Below, in pieces: positions 9,495-17,705 of a stretch of 64,000 nucleotides of DNA. The translations under genes and the position numbers were made by a program. This DNA is from Rubrivivax sp. (GTDB lineage: Bacteria; Pseudomonadota; Gammaproteobacteria; Burkholderiales; Burkholderiaceae), in assembly GCA_016790225.1 (NCBI GenBank), contig JAEUOZ010000007.1:102382-166381 (forward strand). Reading direction: 5' to 3'. Positions within the stretch are counted from its first letter, which is position 1. Every line of letters begins with the position of its first letter. The notes under the pieces were generated by a model. That model was not told the origin of the DNA and did no database searches. It saw only the letters and a program-made list of their open reading frames with translations.

Positions 9495-10151
9495 ATGACG
9501 CGGCGCTTCGACCTGATCGCCTTCGATTGGGATGGCACGCTGTTCGACAGCACCGCGCTGATCGTGCGGTGCATCCAGGCCGCCTGTCGTGACGTGGGTA
9601 CCGCGGTACCCAGCGATGCGCAGGCGGCCTACGTGATCGGGCTGGGCCTGCGCGATGCGCTGATGCACGCGGCACCCGGCTTTCCGCCGGAGCGTTACGC
9701 CGAACTGGGTAACGCCTACCGCCGCCACTACTTTGCGAGCCAGCACGAGGTGGTCCTGTTTGCCGGCACCTTGCAGATGCTCCACGCTCTGAAGAGCCGC
9801 AACCAGCTGCTGGCGGTGGCCACCGGCAAGAGCCGTCGCGGCCTGGACGAGGCGCTGAAGACCACGGATCTGCACGGCCTGTTCGACGCCACGCGAACGG
9901 CTGACGAGACCGCTTCCAAGCCGCACCCGCAGATGCTGCACGAGCTGATGGCCGAGCTGGGGGTCGCGCCCTCGCGCACGCTGATGATCGGCGACACCAC
10001 GCACGATCTGCAGATGGCCGCGAATGCCGGCGTGGCCCGCGTGGGCGTCAGCTTCGGCGCGCACGACCACGAGAGCTTCGAGTCCCTGGCGCCGCTTTTC
10101 GTTGCGCATGACACCGCTGAACTTGAGCGTTGGCTCCTGAGCCATGGCTGA
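9495..10151 (+). CDS. HAD-superfamily hydrolase (phosphoglycolate phosphatase-like)
   Basis: A 218-aa HAD subfamily IA phosphatase. Motif I is DWDGTLFDS with the nucleophile Asp and the acid/base Asp, motif II is VATGKS, motif III is the Lys in ETASKPHP, and motif IV is IGDTTHDL. A cap domain lies between motifs I and II. ATG 9495 is preferred over a GTG three codons earlier because GAGG lies 8 nt upstream of it. It overlaps the Rieske gene start by 8 bp, suggesting coupling. The substrate is probably a small phosphate ester; Gph activity is possible but not shown. Confidence 0.85.
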   Translation: MTRRFDLIAFDWDGTLFDSTALIVRCIQAACRDVGTAVPSDAQAAYVIGLGLRDALMHAAPGFPPERYAELGNAYRRHYFASQHEVVLFAGTLQMLHALKSRNQLLAVATGKSRRGLDEALKTTDLHGLFDATRTADETASKPHPQMLHELMAELGVAPSRTLMIGDTTHDLQMAANAGVARVGVSFGAHDHESFESLAPLFVAHDTAELERWLLSHG

Positions 10152-10548
10152 GTCTGCGCCCGGGTCGACGGCACCCGCGGCCGAGCGTGTCGAGCTGTGC
10201 GAAAGTGCCTCGCTGGCCGACGGTGGCAAGGCCCATGTCTTTGACGTCACCGAATTCCGTCGGCCGGCGCGTGCCTTCGTGCTGCGCTTCGAAGGCCGCG
10301 TCTTCGGCTATCTCAACCGCTGTGCCCACGTCCCTGCCGAGATGGATTGGCAGCCGGGCGAGTTCTTCGATGCGGATCGCCGATCGATCATCTGCTCGAT
10401 CCATGGCGCCACCTATGACCCCCGGGACGGCCGCTGCACCGGCGGGCCCGGTGGCCGCGGCCGGCTCAAGGCCTTGCAGGTGGCGGAGGAAGGCGGCAGG
10501 GTGTATTGGTATCCTTCACCCGATATCCAGCCCTTGAGCTTCGATTGA
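10144..10548 (+). CDS. Rieske [2Fe-2S] domain protein
   Basis: A 134-aa stand-alone Rieske protein. The cluster ligands are visible as CAH (C-x-H) and, about 33 residues later, CSIH (C-x2-H), followed by a GRCTGGPGGRGRL loop. There is no signal peptide or membrane segment, so it is probably a soluble ferredoxin-like electron carrier or an oxygenase component. It overlaps the HAD phosphatase gene by 8 bp and is followed by a SppA-like peptidase; this rluC-HAD-Rieske-sppA order is one I associate with Burkholderiales. The redox partner is unknown. Confidence 0.85.
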   Translation: MAESAPGSTAPAAERVELCESASLADGGKAHVFDVTEFRRPARAFVLRFEGRVFGYLNRCAHVPAEMDWQPGEFFDADRRSIICSIHGATYDPRDGRCTGGPGGRGRLKALQVAEEGGRVYWYPSPDIQPLSFD

Positions 10549-10587
10549 CCGTGCTGCACTCCCGCCCGCACGGCGTTGGGAGGCCCC

Positions 10588-11607
10588 ATGAACGAATCCA
10601 CCCCCTCTGACGAGTCGGGCGCGCCGCCGCCCGCCACCCCAGCCGCTGCAACGCCGACACCTGCAGCCCAGGCATCCTCTACCGGCACCCGGCTGGAAAG
10701 CAGCCTGGACGTGATCGCTGCCGAGCTGCTGCGTGAGCGCCGGGCCGAGCGACGCTGGCGCACCTTTTTCCGCCTGGCCTGGTTTGGCCTCGTGGTCGCG
10801 CTGGCCTGGGGGCTCTTTGCCCAGCGTGGCCATGGCACCGCGCCTGCGGGGCCGCATACCGCCCTGATCGAAGTGCGCGGCACCATCGACGCCGAAGGCC
10901 AGGCCAGTGCAGAAAACCTCTTGCCGGGCCTGCGCTCGGCCTTCGAGGACGAGGCCGCCAAGGCGGTGGTGCTGCGCATCAACTCGCCAGGTGGCAGCCC
11001 GGTGCAGAGCGGCATCATCAACGACGAAATCCGGCGCCTGAAGGCGCTCCACCAGAAGAAGGTGTACGCGGTCGTCGAAGAGATCTGTGCCTCAGGCGCC
11101 TACTACATCGCGGTCTCCGCCGACGAGATCTACGTCGACAAGGCCAGCCTCGTGGGCAGCATCGGCGTGCTGATGGACGGGTTCGGCTTCACCGAGGCGA
11201 TGGCCAAGCTGGGCGTCGAGCGCCGCTTGCTGACCGCCGGCCAGAACAAGGGCATGCTCGATCCCTTCAGCCCGCAGAACGAAGAGCACCGCGCCTATGC
11301 GCAGGCCATGATCGACCAGATCCACCGCCAGTTCATCGAGGTCGTGAAGGCGGGCCGCGGAGAGCGCCTGAAGGCATCGCCAGAGACGTTCTCCGGCCTG
11401 TTCTGGAACGGCGAAGAGGCCATCAAGCTGGGCCTGGCGGATCACTACGGCAGTCTCGACCAGGTGGCGCGTGACGTGGTCAAGGCCGAGAACATCATCG
11501 ACTATACGCCGCACGACAACGTGGCCGAGCGACTGGCCAAGCGTTTCGGCGCCGCCGTGGGGCAGGGCGCCGTGAAGGCGCTGCGCGAGTTCTCGCCGCT
11601 GCGCTAG
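10588..11607 (+). CDS. S49-family signal peptide peptidase (SppA type)
   Basis: A 339-aa membrane-anchored serine protease that degrades cleaved signal peptides. The N terminus is Pro/Ala-rich and cytoplasmic, one transmembrane segment spans about residues 65-83 (LAWFGLVVALAWGLF), and the rest is the S49 domain. Catalytic residues fit the Ser in EEICASGAYY and the Lys in VDKASLVGSIGV; INSPGGSP is the conserved oxyanion region. It is about half the length of E. coli SppA, as in the short single-domain form. The ATG at 10588 has GGGAGG directly upstream. Confidence 0.9.
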   Translation: MNESTPSDESGAPPPATPAAATPTPAAQASSTGTRLESSLDVIAAELLRERRAERRWRTFFRLAWFGLVVALAWGLFAQRGHGTAPAGPHTALIEVRGTIDAEGQASAENLLPGLRSAFEDEAAKAVVLRINSPGGSPVQSGIINDEIRRLKALHQKKVYAVVEEICASGAYYIAVSADEIYVDKASLVGSIGVLMDGFGFTEAMAKLGVERRLLTAGQNKGMLDPFSPQNEEHRAYAQAMIDQIHRQFIEVVKAGRGERLKASPETFSGLFWNGEEAIKLGLADHYGSLDQVARDVVKAENIIDYTPHDNVAERLAKRFGAAVGQGAVKALREFSPLR

Positions 11608-11638
11608 GTTTCCATGTCAAACGTTTGAGAAGCGCACC

Positions 11639-12478
11639 ATGTCGGAGAGGCTCTTTGTTGCTGCGCAACATGTCATGCCCAAGCTGGCGCTCACCCGGCT
11701 GGCCGGCAAGGCTGCCAACCTGCGCGCCGGCGCGCGGACCACGGCCGCCATCCGCCGCTTCATCGCGCGCTATGGCGTCAACATGGCCGAGGCGGCCGAT
11801 CCGGACCCGGCTGCCTACGCCAGCTTCAACGATTTCTTCACCCGCGCGCTGAAGCCCGGCGCGCGGCCGCTGGCGCAGGCGGACTGGATCTGCCCCGTGG
11901 ATGGCGCGATCAGCCAGTTCGGCCCGCTGGAAGGCGAGATGCTGCTGCAGGCCAAGGGTCACCGCTACAGCGCCACCGCGCTGGTGGGGGGCGACCTGCA
12001 TCTGGCGCGGCAGTTTCACGGCGGCCACTTCGCGACGCTCTACCTCAGCCCCAAGGATTACCACCGCATCCACATGCCGGCTGCCGGCCGGCTGCTGCGC
12101 ATGATCCATGTGCCGGGCGCGCTCTACTCGGTCAATCCGGCCACGGCGCGCGGCGTTCCAGGGCTCTTCGCACGGAACGAGCGCGTGGTCTGCCACTTCG
12201 AGGGCGCCCACGGCCCCTTCGTGATGGCGCTGGTCGGCGCCACCATCGTCGGCAGTATGGCGACCGTGTGGCACGGCATCGTCAACCCGCCCCGCAGCGG
12301 CCAGCCGCGGGAGTGGAGCTACCAGAACGTTTCTCTCGCGCAGGGCGATGAAATGGGACGCTTCCTCCTGGGCTCCACCGTGGTCATGCTGTTCCCGCCC
12401 GGCCCGATGAGCTTCAACCCTGTCTGGGCCCCCGCGGGCGCCATCCGCATGGGCGAGGCCATGGCGCACGCGGCGTGA
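11639..12478 (+). CDS. psd: Phosphatidylserine decarboxylase proenzyme
   Basis: A 279-aa proenzyme that makes phosphatidylethanolamine from phosphatidylserine at the inner membrane. The self-cleavage site LGST near the C terminus (FLLGSTVVMLF) would give the pyruvoyl group on the small subunit. SFNDFFTRALKPGARP near residue 62 and PVDGAISQFG are typical family motifs. The length is normal. It overlaps the EamA transporter start by 4 bp (GTGA), so the two are translationally coupled. Confidence 0.95.
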   Translation: MSERLFVAAQHVMPKLALTRLAGKAANLRAGARTTAAIRRFIARYGVNMAEAADPDPAAYASFNDFFTRALKPGARPLAQADWICPVDGAISQFGPLEGEMLLQAKGHRYSATALVGGDLHLARQFHGGHFATLYLSPKDYHRIHMPAAGRLLRMIHVPGALYSVNPATARGVPGLFARNERVVCHFEGAHGPFVMALVGATIVGSMATVWHGIVNPPRSGQPREWSYQNVSLAQGDEMGRFLLGSTVVMLFPPGPMSFNPVWAPAGAIRMGEAMAHAA

Positions 12479-13392
12479 GCGGGGCCGGCGCGCCGCCGGC
12501 CGGCGCTGCTTCGGCCACCGCGCGCTGGGCGCGGGTGCTGCTCTTCGTGGTGCCGGCTCTGTGGTCCACCAACTACGTGATCGCCCGGCTGGCCGATGGC
12601 GTCATCGGTCCGCACGCGCTGGCCCTCGGCCGCTGGGCGCTGGCCGCCGCGCTGATGCTGCCCTTTGTGTGGCGCCCGCTGGTGCGCGACCGGCACCTGT
12701 GGCTGCGCGAATGGAAGCACCTGCTGGTGCTGGGTGGCCTGGGCATGTATATCTGCGGCGCCTGGGTCTACATCGCCGGCCAGACCACCACCTCGGCCAA
12801 CATCGCGCTGATCTATGCGGTGACACCGGTCACCATCGCGGCGCTGAGCGCCTGGTTGCTGCACGAGCCCATGCGCGCCAGCCAGCGGCTGGGTGTGCTG
12901 ATGGCCTTTGCCGGTGCGCTGTACGTCATCACCCGCGGCGATCTCAGCATGCTGATGCAGATGCGCTTTGCCGCGGGCGACTTCTGGGTCCTGGCCGCGG
13001 CGGCTTCGTGGACGGCCTACTCGGTGCTGCTGCGCAAGTGGCCCAGTGCGCTGGGCCCGGCGCAGCGCCTGGTGGCCATCATCGCCGGCGGTCTGGTGTT
13101 TCTCATCCCCGGCGCGCTGGTCGAGGCGGCCGTGACCGTGCAGCCGGCCTGGACCTGGGCGGCCACCGGCCTGGTGCTGCTGGCGGCCGTCGTTCCCGGT
13201 GTCGCTTCCTACGGGGCCTATTCTTTCCTGCAGCGCGAACTGGGGGCCGCCAAGACGGCCCTGATGCTCTACCTGGCCCCGGTCTACGGCGCCGTGCTCG
13301 CCTGGTTGATCCTGGGCGAGCGCCCCGGCTGGCACCACGCCGTGGGTGCTGCGCTGATCCTGCCGAGCATCTGGCTGGCGACCCGGCGATGA
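12475..13392 (+). CDS. EamA/DMT-family transporter
   Basis: A 305-aa inner membrane protein with about ten hydrophobic helices and the two EamA repeats. The first repeat begins VVPALWSTNYVIARLADGVIGP and the second contains ASWTAYSVLLRKWP and later SYGAYSFLQRELGAAKTALMLYLAPVYGA. The GTG start overlaps the psd stop. DMT transporters usually export amino acids or metabolites; the substrate is not predictable here. The stop lies within the first unit of a 13-bp tandem repeat. Confidence 0.87.
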   Translation: MSGAGAPPAGAASATARWARVLLFVVPALWSTNYVIARLADGVIGPHALALGRWALAAALMLPFVWRPLVRDRHLWLREWKHLLVLGGLGMYICGAWVYIAGQTTTSANIALIYAVTPVTIAALSAWLLHEPMRASQRLGVLMAFAGALYVITRGDLSMLMQMRFAAGDFWVLAAAASWTAYSVLLRKWPSALGPAQRLVAIIAGGLVFLIPGALVEAAVTVQPAWTWAATGLVLLAAVVPGVASYGAYSFLQRELGAAKTALMLYLAPVYGAVLAWLILGERPGWHHAVGAALILPSIWLATRR

Positions 13393-13429
13393 TGGCCAGC
13401 GCTGATGGCCAGCGCTGATGGCCAGCGCG
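13391..13429. repeat. Tandem repeat, 13-bp unit, three copies
   Basis: GATGGCCAGCGCT occurs at 13391-13403 and 13404-13416, and again with its last base changed at 13417-13429. It begins inside the stop codon of the EamA gene and fills half of the gap to tdk. No function is known; slipped-strand amplification is a likely origin. Confidence 0.85.
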
Positions 13430-13473
13430 GGTGGCGTCGCCGGACGGCAGGCCGGGCTGAGGAAGCGACCGCG

Positions 13474-14070
13474 CTACCCGAACAGCCCCGGCGCGGCGGA
13501 CGGCCCCTCGTCATCGGCCGCATAGAAGCACGACGGACAGACCCCGCGGTAGCGATCATTGCCGCCGATTTCCACCTGCTCGCCCTGCAGCACACGGCGG
13601 CCCTGCGCATCGATGCGCATGTTCATGGAGGCCTTGCGCGCGCAGGCGCAGATGGTCTTCATCTCCTCCAGCTCGTCGGCCAGCGTCAGCAGGGTCAGCG
13701 AACCCGGAAAGCCCTCGCCGCGAAAGTCACCCCGAAGGCCATAGCACAGCACCGGCAGATGCTCGCGGTGCGCCATCCGGTGCAGCTGGCGCACCTGCTC
13801 GGGCGTGAGGAACTGGGCCTCGTCGATCAGCACGCAGGCCAGATCGGATGGCAGCCCCGCGCGCGAAAAGACCGTGTGCGGGCCGAAGGTGGCGGCCGTC
13901 CGGTGCATGCCCAGGCGGGAGGCGATGAGGCCCGCGCCGCTGCGGCGGTCCAGCCCGGCCGTGAACAAGGCCACACGCATGCCACGCTCTTCGTAGTTGT
14001 AGGCCGCCTGCAGCAGCGCGGTGGACTTGCCCGCGTTCATGGCCGCGTAGCGGAAATACAGCTTGCTCAC
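13474..14070 (-). CDS. tdk: Thymidine kinase
   Basis: A 198-aa type II thymidine kinase that phosphorylates thymidine for dTMP salvage. Seen: KLYFRYAAMNAGKST (P-loop), LIDEAQF, a FPGSLTLLTLADELEEMKTIC segment, and zinc-ribbon cysteines in CACARKA and VCPSCFY. The GTG start at 14070 is chosen because AAGGA precedes it by 6 nt and MSKLYFRYAAMNAGKS matches the family N terminus. It converges on the EamA transporter and diverges from the histidine phosphatase gene. Confidence 0.94.
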   Translation of the reverse strand: MSKLYFRYAAMNAGKSTALLQAAYNYEERGMRVALFTAGLDRRSGAGLIASRLGMHRTAATFGPHTVFSRAGLPSDLACVLIDEAQFLTPEQVRQLHRMAHREHLPVLCYGLRGDFRGEGFPGSLTLLTLADELEEMKTICACARKASMNMRIDAQGRRVLQGEQVEIGGNDRYRGVCPSCFYAADDEGPSAAPGLFG

Positions 14071-14180
14071 AACATCCTTCTGATATCGGCACGCCCGGTG
14101 GGCCTGGCGGTGGGGGCCCTCGCGGAAACTCCTGGACCGCCGAACCTGGGCGACAGCCATTCTCGCCACGCGCCATCAGA

Positions 14181-14858
14181 ATGCCATGCATGGGAACGCT
14201 GTACCTCGTGCGCCATGGTCAGGCCTCTTTCGGCACGGATGACTATGACCGCCTGAGCGAGCTGGGCCAGCGCCAGTGCGAGGCGCTGGGCGAGTGGATG
14301 GCAGCGCGCGGCCTGCACTTCGAAGCCGTGCTGCGCGGCACGTTGCGCCGGCACCAGCAATCGCTGGAGGCCATCGCCAGGGCCTTGCCGGCACTGCCCC
14401 CAGCCATCGAACTGCCCGGCCTGAACGAATATGACAGCGAGGCGGTGGTGCGCAGCGTGCACGCCGGCCCGCTGGCCCCGGCGCGGGACGCGGCCGACGC
14501 GCGGGAACACTTCCGGCTGCTGCGCCAGGGTCTCTTGAAGTGGGTGGCCGCCGAAACCGGGCCCGAAGGCATGCCCAGCTGGGTCCAGTTCCAGGCAGGC
14601 GTTGCGGCGGCGCTGGATCAGGTGCGCGAGCACTGCAGCGGCGCTGTGCTGCTGGTTTCCAGCGGCGGCCCCATCGCCACGGCGGTGGGCCAGGTGCTGC
14701 AGGCCCCGGCGGAGACGGTGGTCGAGCTGAACCTGCGCATCCGCAACAGCGCGTTGACCGAATTCAGCTTCACGCCCCGCCGCCATGCGCTGCTGAGCTT
14801 CAATGCGCTGCCGCACCTGGATGAGCCGCGCCGCAGCGCCTGGGTCACCTACGCCTGA
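14181..14858 (+). CDS. Histidine phosphatase (phosphoglycerate mutase-like) family protein
   Basis: A 225-aa protein with the catalytic LYLVRHGQASF motif at the N terminus (His nucleophile), an Arg-containing ALGEWMAARGL segment, an acidic LNEYDSE and a late SSGGPIATAVG stretch. It is a cytoplasmic phosphatase of the PhoE/SixA-like clan. The second histidine, usually SHG, reads SSGG here, so the canonical second His is not apparent, which may alter activity. The start is at the first of two ATGs three codons apart. It diverges from tdk. Confidence 0.8.
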   Translation: MPCMGTLYLVRHGQASFGTDDYDRLSELGQRQCEALGEWMAARGLHFEAVLRGTLRRHQQSLEAIARALPALPPAIELPGLNEYDSEAVVRSVHAGPLAPARDAADAREHFRLLRQGLLKWVAAETGPEGMPSWVQFQAGVAAALDQVREHCSGAVLLVSSGGPIATAVGQVLQAPAETVVELNLRIRNSALTEFSFTPRRHALLSFNALPHLDEPRRSAWVTYA

Positions 14859-14890
14859 TTCACATCTCGGCAAGCGCGTTACGGATGGCA

Positions 14891-14937
14891 ACCCTCCAGG
14901 GGTCGCAATCGGCTGTCAGCCCCCGATTCACGGGGCT
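14891..14937 (+). promoter_or_regulatory. GC palindrome (CCCC-N7-GGGG class) upstream of the MHFG PEP-CTERM gene
   Basis: AGCCCCCGATTCACGGGGCT lies at 14918-14937, preceded by a weaker ACCCTCCAGGGGT at 14891-14903. The first is nearly identical in its core to copies at 17987 and 40489. The pair is about 93-139 bp before the gene start. It is proposed as a regulator binding site shared by PEP-CTERM and exopolysaccharide genes. Confidence 0.5.
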
Positions 14938-14963
14938 GGTCGCGTGTTCAGGCGGGCCCACAC

Positions 14964-14985
14964 TGGTGTGCACGAATTCACACCA
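14964..14985. promoter_or_regulatory. Inverted repeat TGGTGTG-N8-CACACCA
   Basis: A perfect 7-bp inverted repeat with an 8-bp spacer, 45 bp before the MHFG PEP-CTERM gene and just downstream of the GC palindrome. Its spacing fits a dimeric regulator site or a leader hairpin. No other copy was noticed in the window. Confidence 0.4.
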
Positions 14986-15029
14986 CGCCGGACGCGTGAA
15001 TCTTTGCGCGTCGCCCGATGTCCTGACCC

Positions 15030-15941
15030 ATGTCGCTCCTGTTGCTCAGCGCGTTGTCGATCGCAGCGCCGGTGATGACCCAGTGCTCCTGGGATCGTCC
15101 GGGCGCCAACGCCTTCATGGGCGACGTGGTCGCGGCGGTTGATCGATACCAGGATATCCCCGCGCCGGTGCGGACTGCTCTTCAGCGGCGCATGAAGGCC
15201 CGCCAGTACGACGAGATCGCCGTCATCTCACGCGACGCCATCCAGGGCGCCTACCGGTATGCCGATCTGCGCGACATGCACTTCGGTCAAGGCACGGTCT
15301 GCCGGACCGTCACGCGCGATCGCTGGGCCGCTCAAGCGCAGGAACGCGCCCTCGTCTATTGCGAGGAAGGCCACTGCCTGCTCGTGCCCACCGTGTGCAG
15401 AAATGTCAGCCGCGTCACGCGGGTGCCCATGAGTCAGGCCGACGCCGCAGACGCGGCCGGTCCGCCGGAACCGGCGGCCCAGGCGGGCGGCGCCGCCCGC
15501 CCGGCCATGGCCGAGGCGCAAGACACGGGTGAGCTGTCCTTTGACCCGCCGGCCGCCGGCCGCGCCGAGCCCAACTCCTTTGCCTCGGGCGCTCTGGGCT
15601 CGGGGTCCGGTGAGCCCGCGGCATCGGATGGCGGCCTTGACTTCGGCTCTGGCGGTTCCGCGGGTGGGTCCGGGCCGTGGGCTGGCTTGGCCAGTCCAGG
15701 TCTGGGCCGACCCTTCCCGTTCTGGGGGGCCGGCACGCTGCCGGGGCTCGCACCCTCGGCAGCTGCCACGGCAGGCGGTCCCGTCCCCGGCATCCCGGGG
15801 CCTGGTTCGGTCACGGTGATTCCCGAGCCTCGCGCGATCTGGTTGGCTCTGGCGGGCCTGGCCGTGCTGATCTGGGCCAGGCGACGTCGCGCGCTGGCGC
15901 CCGCTGCCCGCATGCCGACGCCTGAGCCGCCCTGCCGCTGA
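15030..15941 (+). CDS. MHFG-family PEP-CTERM sorting-domain protein
   Basis: A 303-aa exported protein. A signal peptide (MSLLLLSALSIAAPV) precedes a domain of about 110 residues with the motif DMHFGQGTVC and several cysteines. A long Gly/Ser/Pro/Ala-rich linker follows, then the C-terminal sorting signal: VIPEPRAIW, a hydrophobic helix and an ARRRRA cluster. PEP-CTERM proteins are cut and anchored by exosortase, here probably the exosortase B at 37 kb. The MHFG motif is one I associate with a named PEP-CTERM subfamily of unknown function. A CCCC/GGGG palindrome lies upstream. Confidence 0.85.
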   Translation: MSLLLLSALSIAAPVMTQCSWDRPGANAFMGDVVAAVDRYQDIPAPVRTALQRRMKARQYDEIAVISRDAIQGAYRYADLRDMHFGQGTVCRTVTRDRWAAQAQERALVYCEEGHCLLVPTVCRNVSRVTRVPMSQADAADAAGPPEPAAQAGGAARPAMAEAQDTGELSFDPPAAGRAEPNSFASGALGSGSGEPAASDGGLDFGSGGSAGGSGPWAGLASPGLGRPFPFWGAGTLPGLAPSAAATAGGPVPGIPGPGSVTVIPEPRAIWLALAGLAVLIWARRRRALAPAARMPTPEPPCR

Positions 15942-15993
15942 ACACGCTGCAGGCAGCTGCGCCGCAATCAGCGAGGCGCAGCTGCGGCCCGGT

Positions 15994-16494
15994 TCAGATC
16001 GGCGGGATGCGCAGCATCTGACCGGGGTAGATCTTGTCCGGATGCGAAAGCATCGGCTTGTTGGCCTCGAAGATCACGGGGTACTTGTTGGCGTCCCCGT
16101 AGAACTTCTTGGCGATCCTGGACAGGTTGTCGCCTGACACCACCGTGTGCCACTGCGCCTCAGGCTGCGGCGCTTCGACCACGAGCATGTCGTTCACCGC
16201 GGCCACGCCCGAGACATTGCCGCAGCACAACAGGATCTTCTCCTTGGTGGCCTGGTCGGGCACGGTGCCGGCCGCCGTGACCGTGCCGGTGGGCGCATCG
16301 AAGCTGATATCCAGGCCGCCCGTGGGCAAGCCTTGCGTGGCGATGTAGTCGGTGATGGCCCGGCCGGCGGCCGCGCTCATGGCCGCGATCGCCTCAGGCG
16401 TTGGCGCCGCCTGAACGGCTTCCTGCGCGGCCTTGGCCTCGCCCCGACCGAACAGCTTCTCGCCCGCTTCCTTGATGAAACTCATCAATCCCAT
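15994..16494 (-). CDS. lysM: BON and LysM domain protein (YgaU/Kbp type)
   Basis: A 166-aa protein with a BON domain at about residues 25-95 (AGRAITDYIATQGLP, VTAAGTVPDQATKEKILLCCGNVSGV) and a C-terminal LysM domain at about 112-165 (HTVVSGDNLSRIAKKFYGDANKYPVIFEANKPML, YPGQMLRIPP). This matches E. coli YgaU/Kbp, a small cytoplasmic potassium-binding protein. There is no signal peptide, so cell-wall binding is less likely than an internal role. It is transcribed toward the MHFG gene. Confidence 0.9.
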   Translation of the reverse strand: MGLMSFIKEAGEKLFGRGEAKAAQEAVQAAPTPEAIAAMSAAAGRAITDYIATQGLPTGGLDISFDAPTGTVTAAGTVPDQATKEKILLCCGNVSGVAAVNDMLVVEAPQPEAQWHTVVSGDNLSRIAKKFYGDANKYPVIFEANKPMLSHPDKIYPGQMLRIPPI

Positions 16495-16642
16495 GCGCTT
16501 CTCCTTGTGTAGTCCAGATGGCCGCCCATTCCTGGCGGAGCCATAGCCTACCGCAAGCCCGATGAAAGGCTGATTTCAGGCGGTCCGACGTGCCCGGCGC
16601 GAATGACGAGCCCGTCGGCCGGCCGATCGCCACGTCTGCCTG

Positions 16643-16681
16643 ACCCCCGATCTCAGGGGCGCACCCCCCGGTCTGCGGGGA
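16643..16681 (+). promoter_or_regulatory. Tandem GC palindromes (proposed activator sites)
   Basis: Two related palindromes: ACCCCCGATCTCAGGGGC (16643-16660) and ACCCCCCGGTCTGCGGGGA (16663-16681). Their centres are about 21 bp apart, two helical turns, which places them on the same DNA face. They lie about 100 bp upstream of a sigma-54-like promoter and 211-249 bp before the PEP-CTERM gene, a typical enhancer distance. Confidence 0.55.
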
Positions 16682-16780
16682 CGTTTGGCGCCATGCCTCA
16701 GTGACGCGTGTGGAATATTGCACTGGTCCGCATGAGAGTCCGTGCAGCATGAGTCGCCAGAAGATGCCCGTGCATCTGAA

Positions 16781-16796
16781 TGGCCAGGGAGCTGCT
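16781..16796 (+). promoter_or_regulatory. Candidate sigma-54 promoter
   Basis: TGGCCAGGGAGCTGCT has GG and GC exactly 10 bp apart and matches the -24/-12 consensus (TGGCACG-N4-TTGCW) at 10 of the 12 defined positions. It is the only well-matching GG-N10-GC element I found by eye in this 400-bp gap. It would give a leader of roughly 85 nt to the PEP-CTERM gene at 16892. Confidence 0.55.
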
Positions 16797-16891
16797 GTTC
16801 CTCAGACGGGGAAGCCGATGTCGGCGTGTTGTCGTTGCTGGTCCAGCGCGTGCCACACGCCGGCTTGATTGAACTTGCCGAGGGAAGCTAC

Positions 16892-17560
16892 ATGAAAATC
16901 CAGAATCTCTTGCGGGGCGCGGTGGTCGCCGCCTCGTTCGTGGGTGCCAGCCTGAGTGCCAGCGCCACCACGATGAACTTCAATATCTATGGGTACATGA
17001 CGCCGAACCCTGCACCGCAGGTCGGCTTCTTCGACACCTCGTCTCCGGACTACGGTGTGCTGGCCTCGGGCTCATTCAGCTTCGCCAATGGCACCCCGAA
17101 TGGCACCTTGCTCTCCTATTCGGACCTGACGTCATTCAGCATGATGGGTGTGGCTCCGGCTGCGTTGGGCTTCTCCATCACGTTGGCTGACATCAATGCG
17201 ATGGTGAACACGCCGAACCGCTACTTCGGGTACACGGTGGGTGACACGCAGTTCACCCCAGGTGCTCATACGGGCTCGTTTGGCTCGACCACATCGATGA
17301 TGGTCGCGCGTGACCCTACCCCTGATCGTGGCTTCTGGCTCGACAGCCGCCTGCCGACCGACCCGATCGGTGCGCCCGGTGGCTTTCAATTCAACAAGTT
17401 CGGCACGCCCGGAGTCAACCAGGAGGTGATCTTCCACTGGCACACGGCCGACATCACCCTCGCCCCGATTCCCGAGCCCTCGGCCATCGCCTTGAGTCTG
17501 GCTGGCTTGGGCGTGCTCGGCTTCATGTCCCGGCGCCGTCGGTCCAACCAGGCGGTGTGA
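16892..17560 (+). CDS. PEP-CTERM sorting-domain protein
   Basis: A 222-aa secreted protein. The signal peptide is MKIQNLLRGAVVAASFVGAS followed by LSASA; the body of about 165 residues is rich in Gly, Thr, Ser, Asn and Phe with no cysteine pattern or enzyme motif; the C terminus is IPEPSAIALSLAGLGVLGF then SRRRR. It would be exported by Sec, then processed by exosortase and displayed or released with the exopolysaccharide. ATG 16892 was chosen because it starts the signal peptide and has GAGGGA about 8 nt upstream; an in-frame ATG 50 codons earlier lacks sense. The function of the body is unknown. Confidence 0.88.
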   Translation: MKIQNLLRGAVVAASFVGASLSASATTMNFNIYGYMTPNPAPQVGFFDTSSPDYGVLASGSFSFANGTPNGTLLSYSDLTSFSMMGVAPAALGFSITLADINAMVNTPNRYFGYTVGDTQFTPGAHTGSFGSTTSMMVARDPTPDRGFWLDSRLPTDPIGAPGGFQFNKFGTPGVNQEVIFHWHTADITLAPIPEPSAIALSLAGLGVLGFMSRRRRSNQAV

Positions 17561-17705
17561 GCGGCCTGGACTCGGCGATCTGATCATCCGGCCACCGCTC
17601 TCGCTTCTACGCGGAGCTGTGGCCCGGCATGGTGACCGGCACATGCCGGCCCCTTGGGTGTTCGATAGGCGTTCAGGCCGGTCGAACACCCGTCGTCTTT
17701 CTGCA

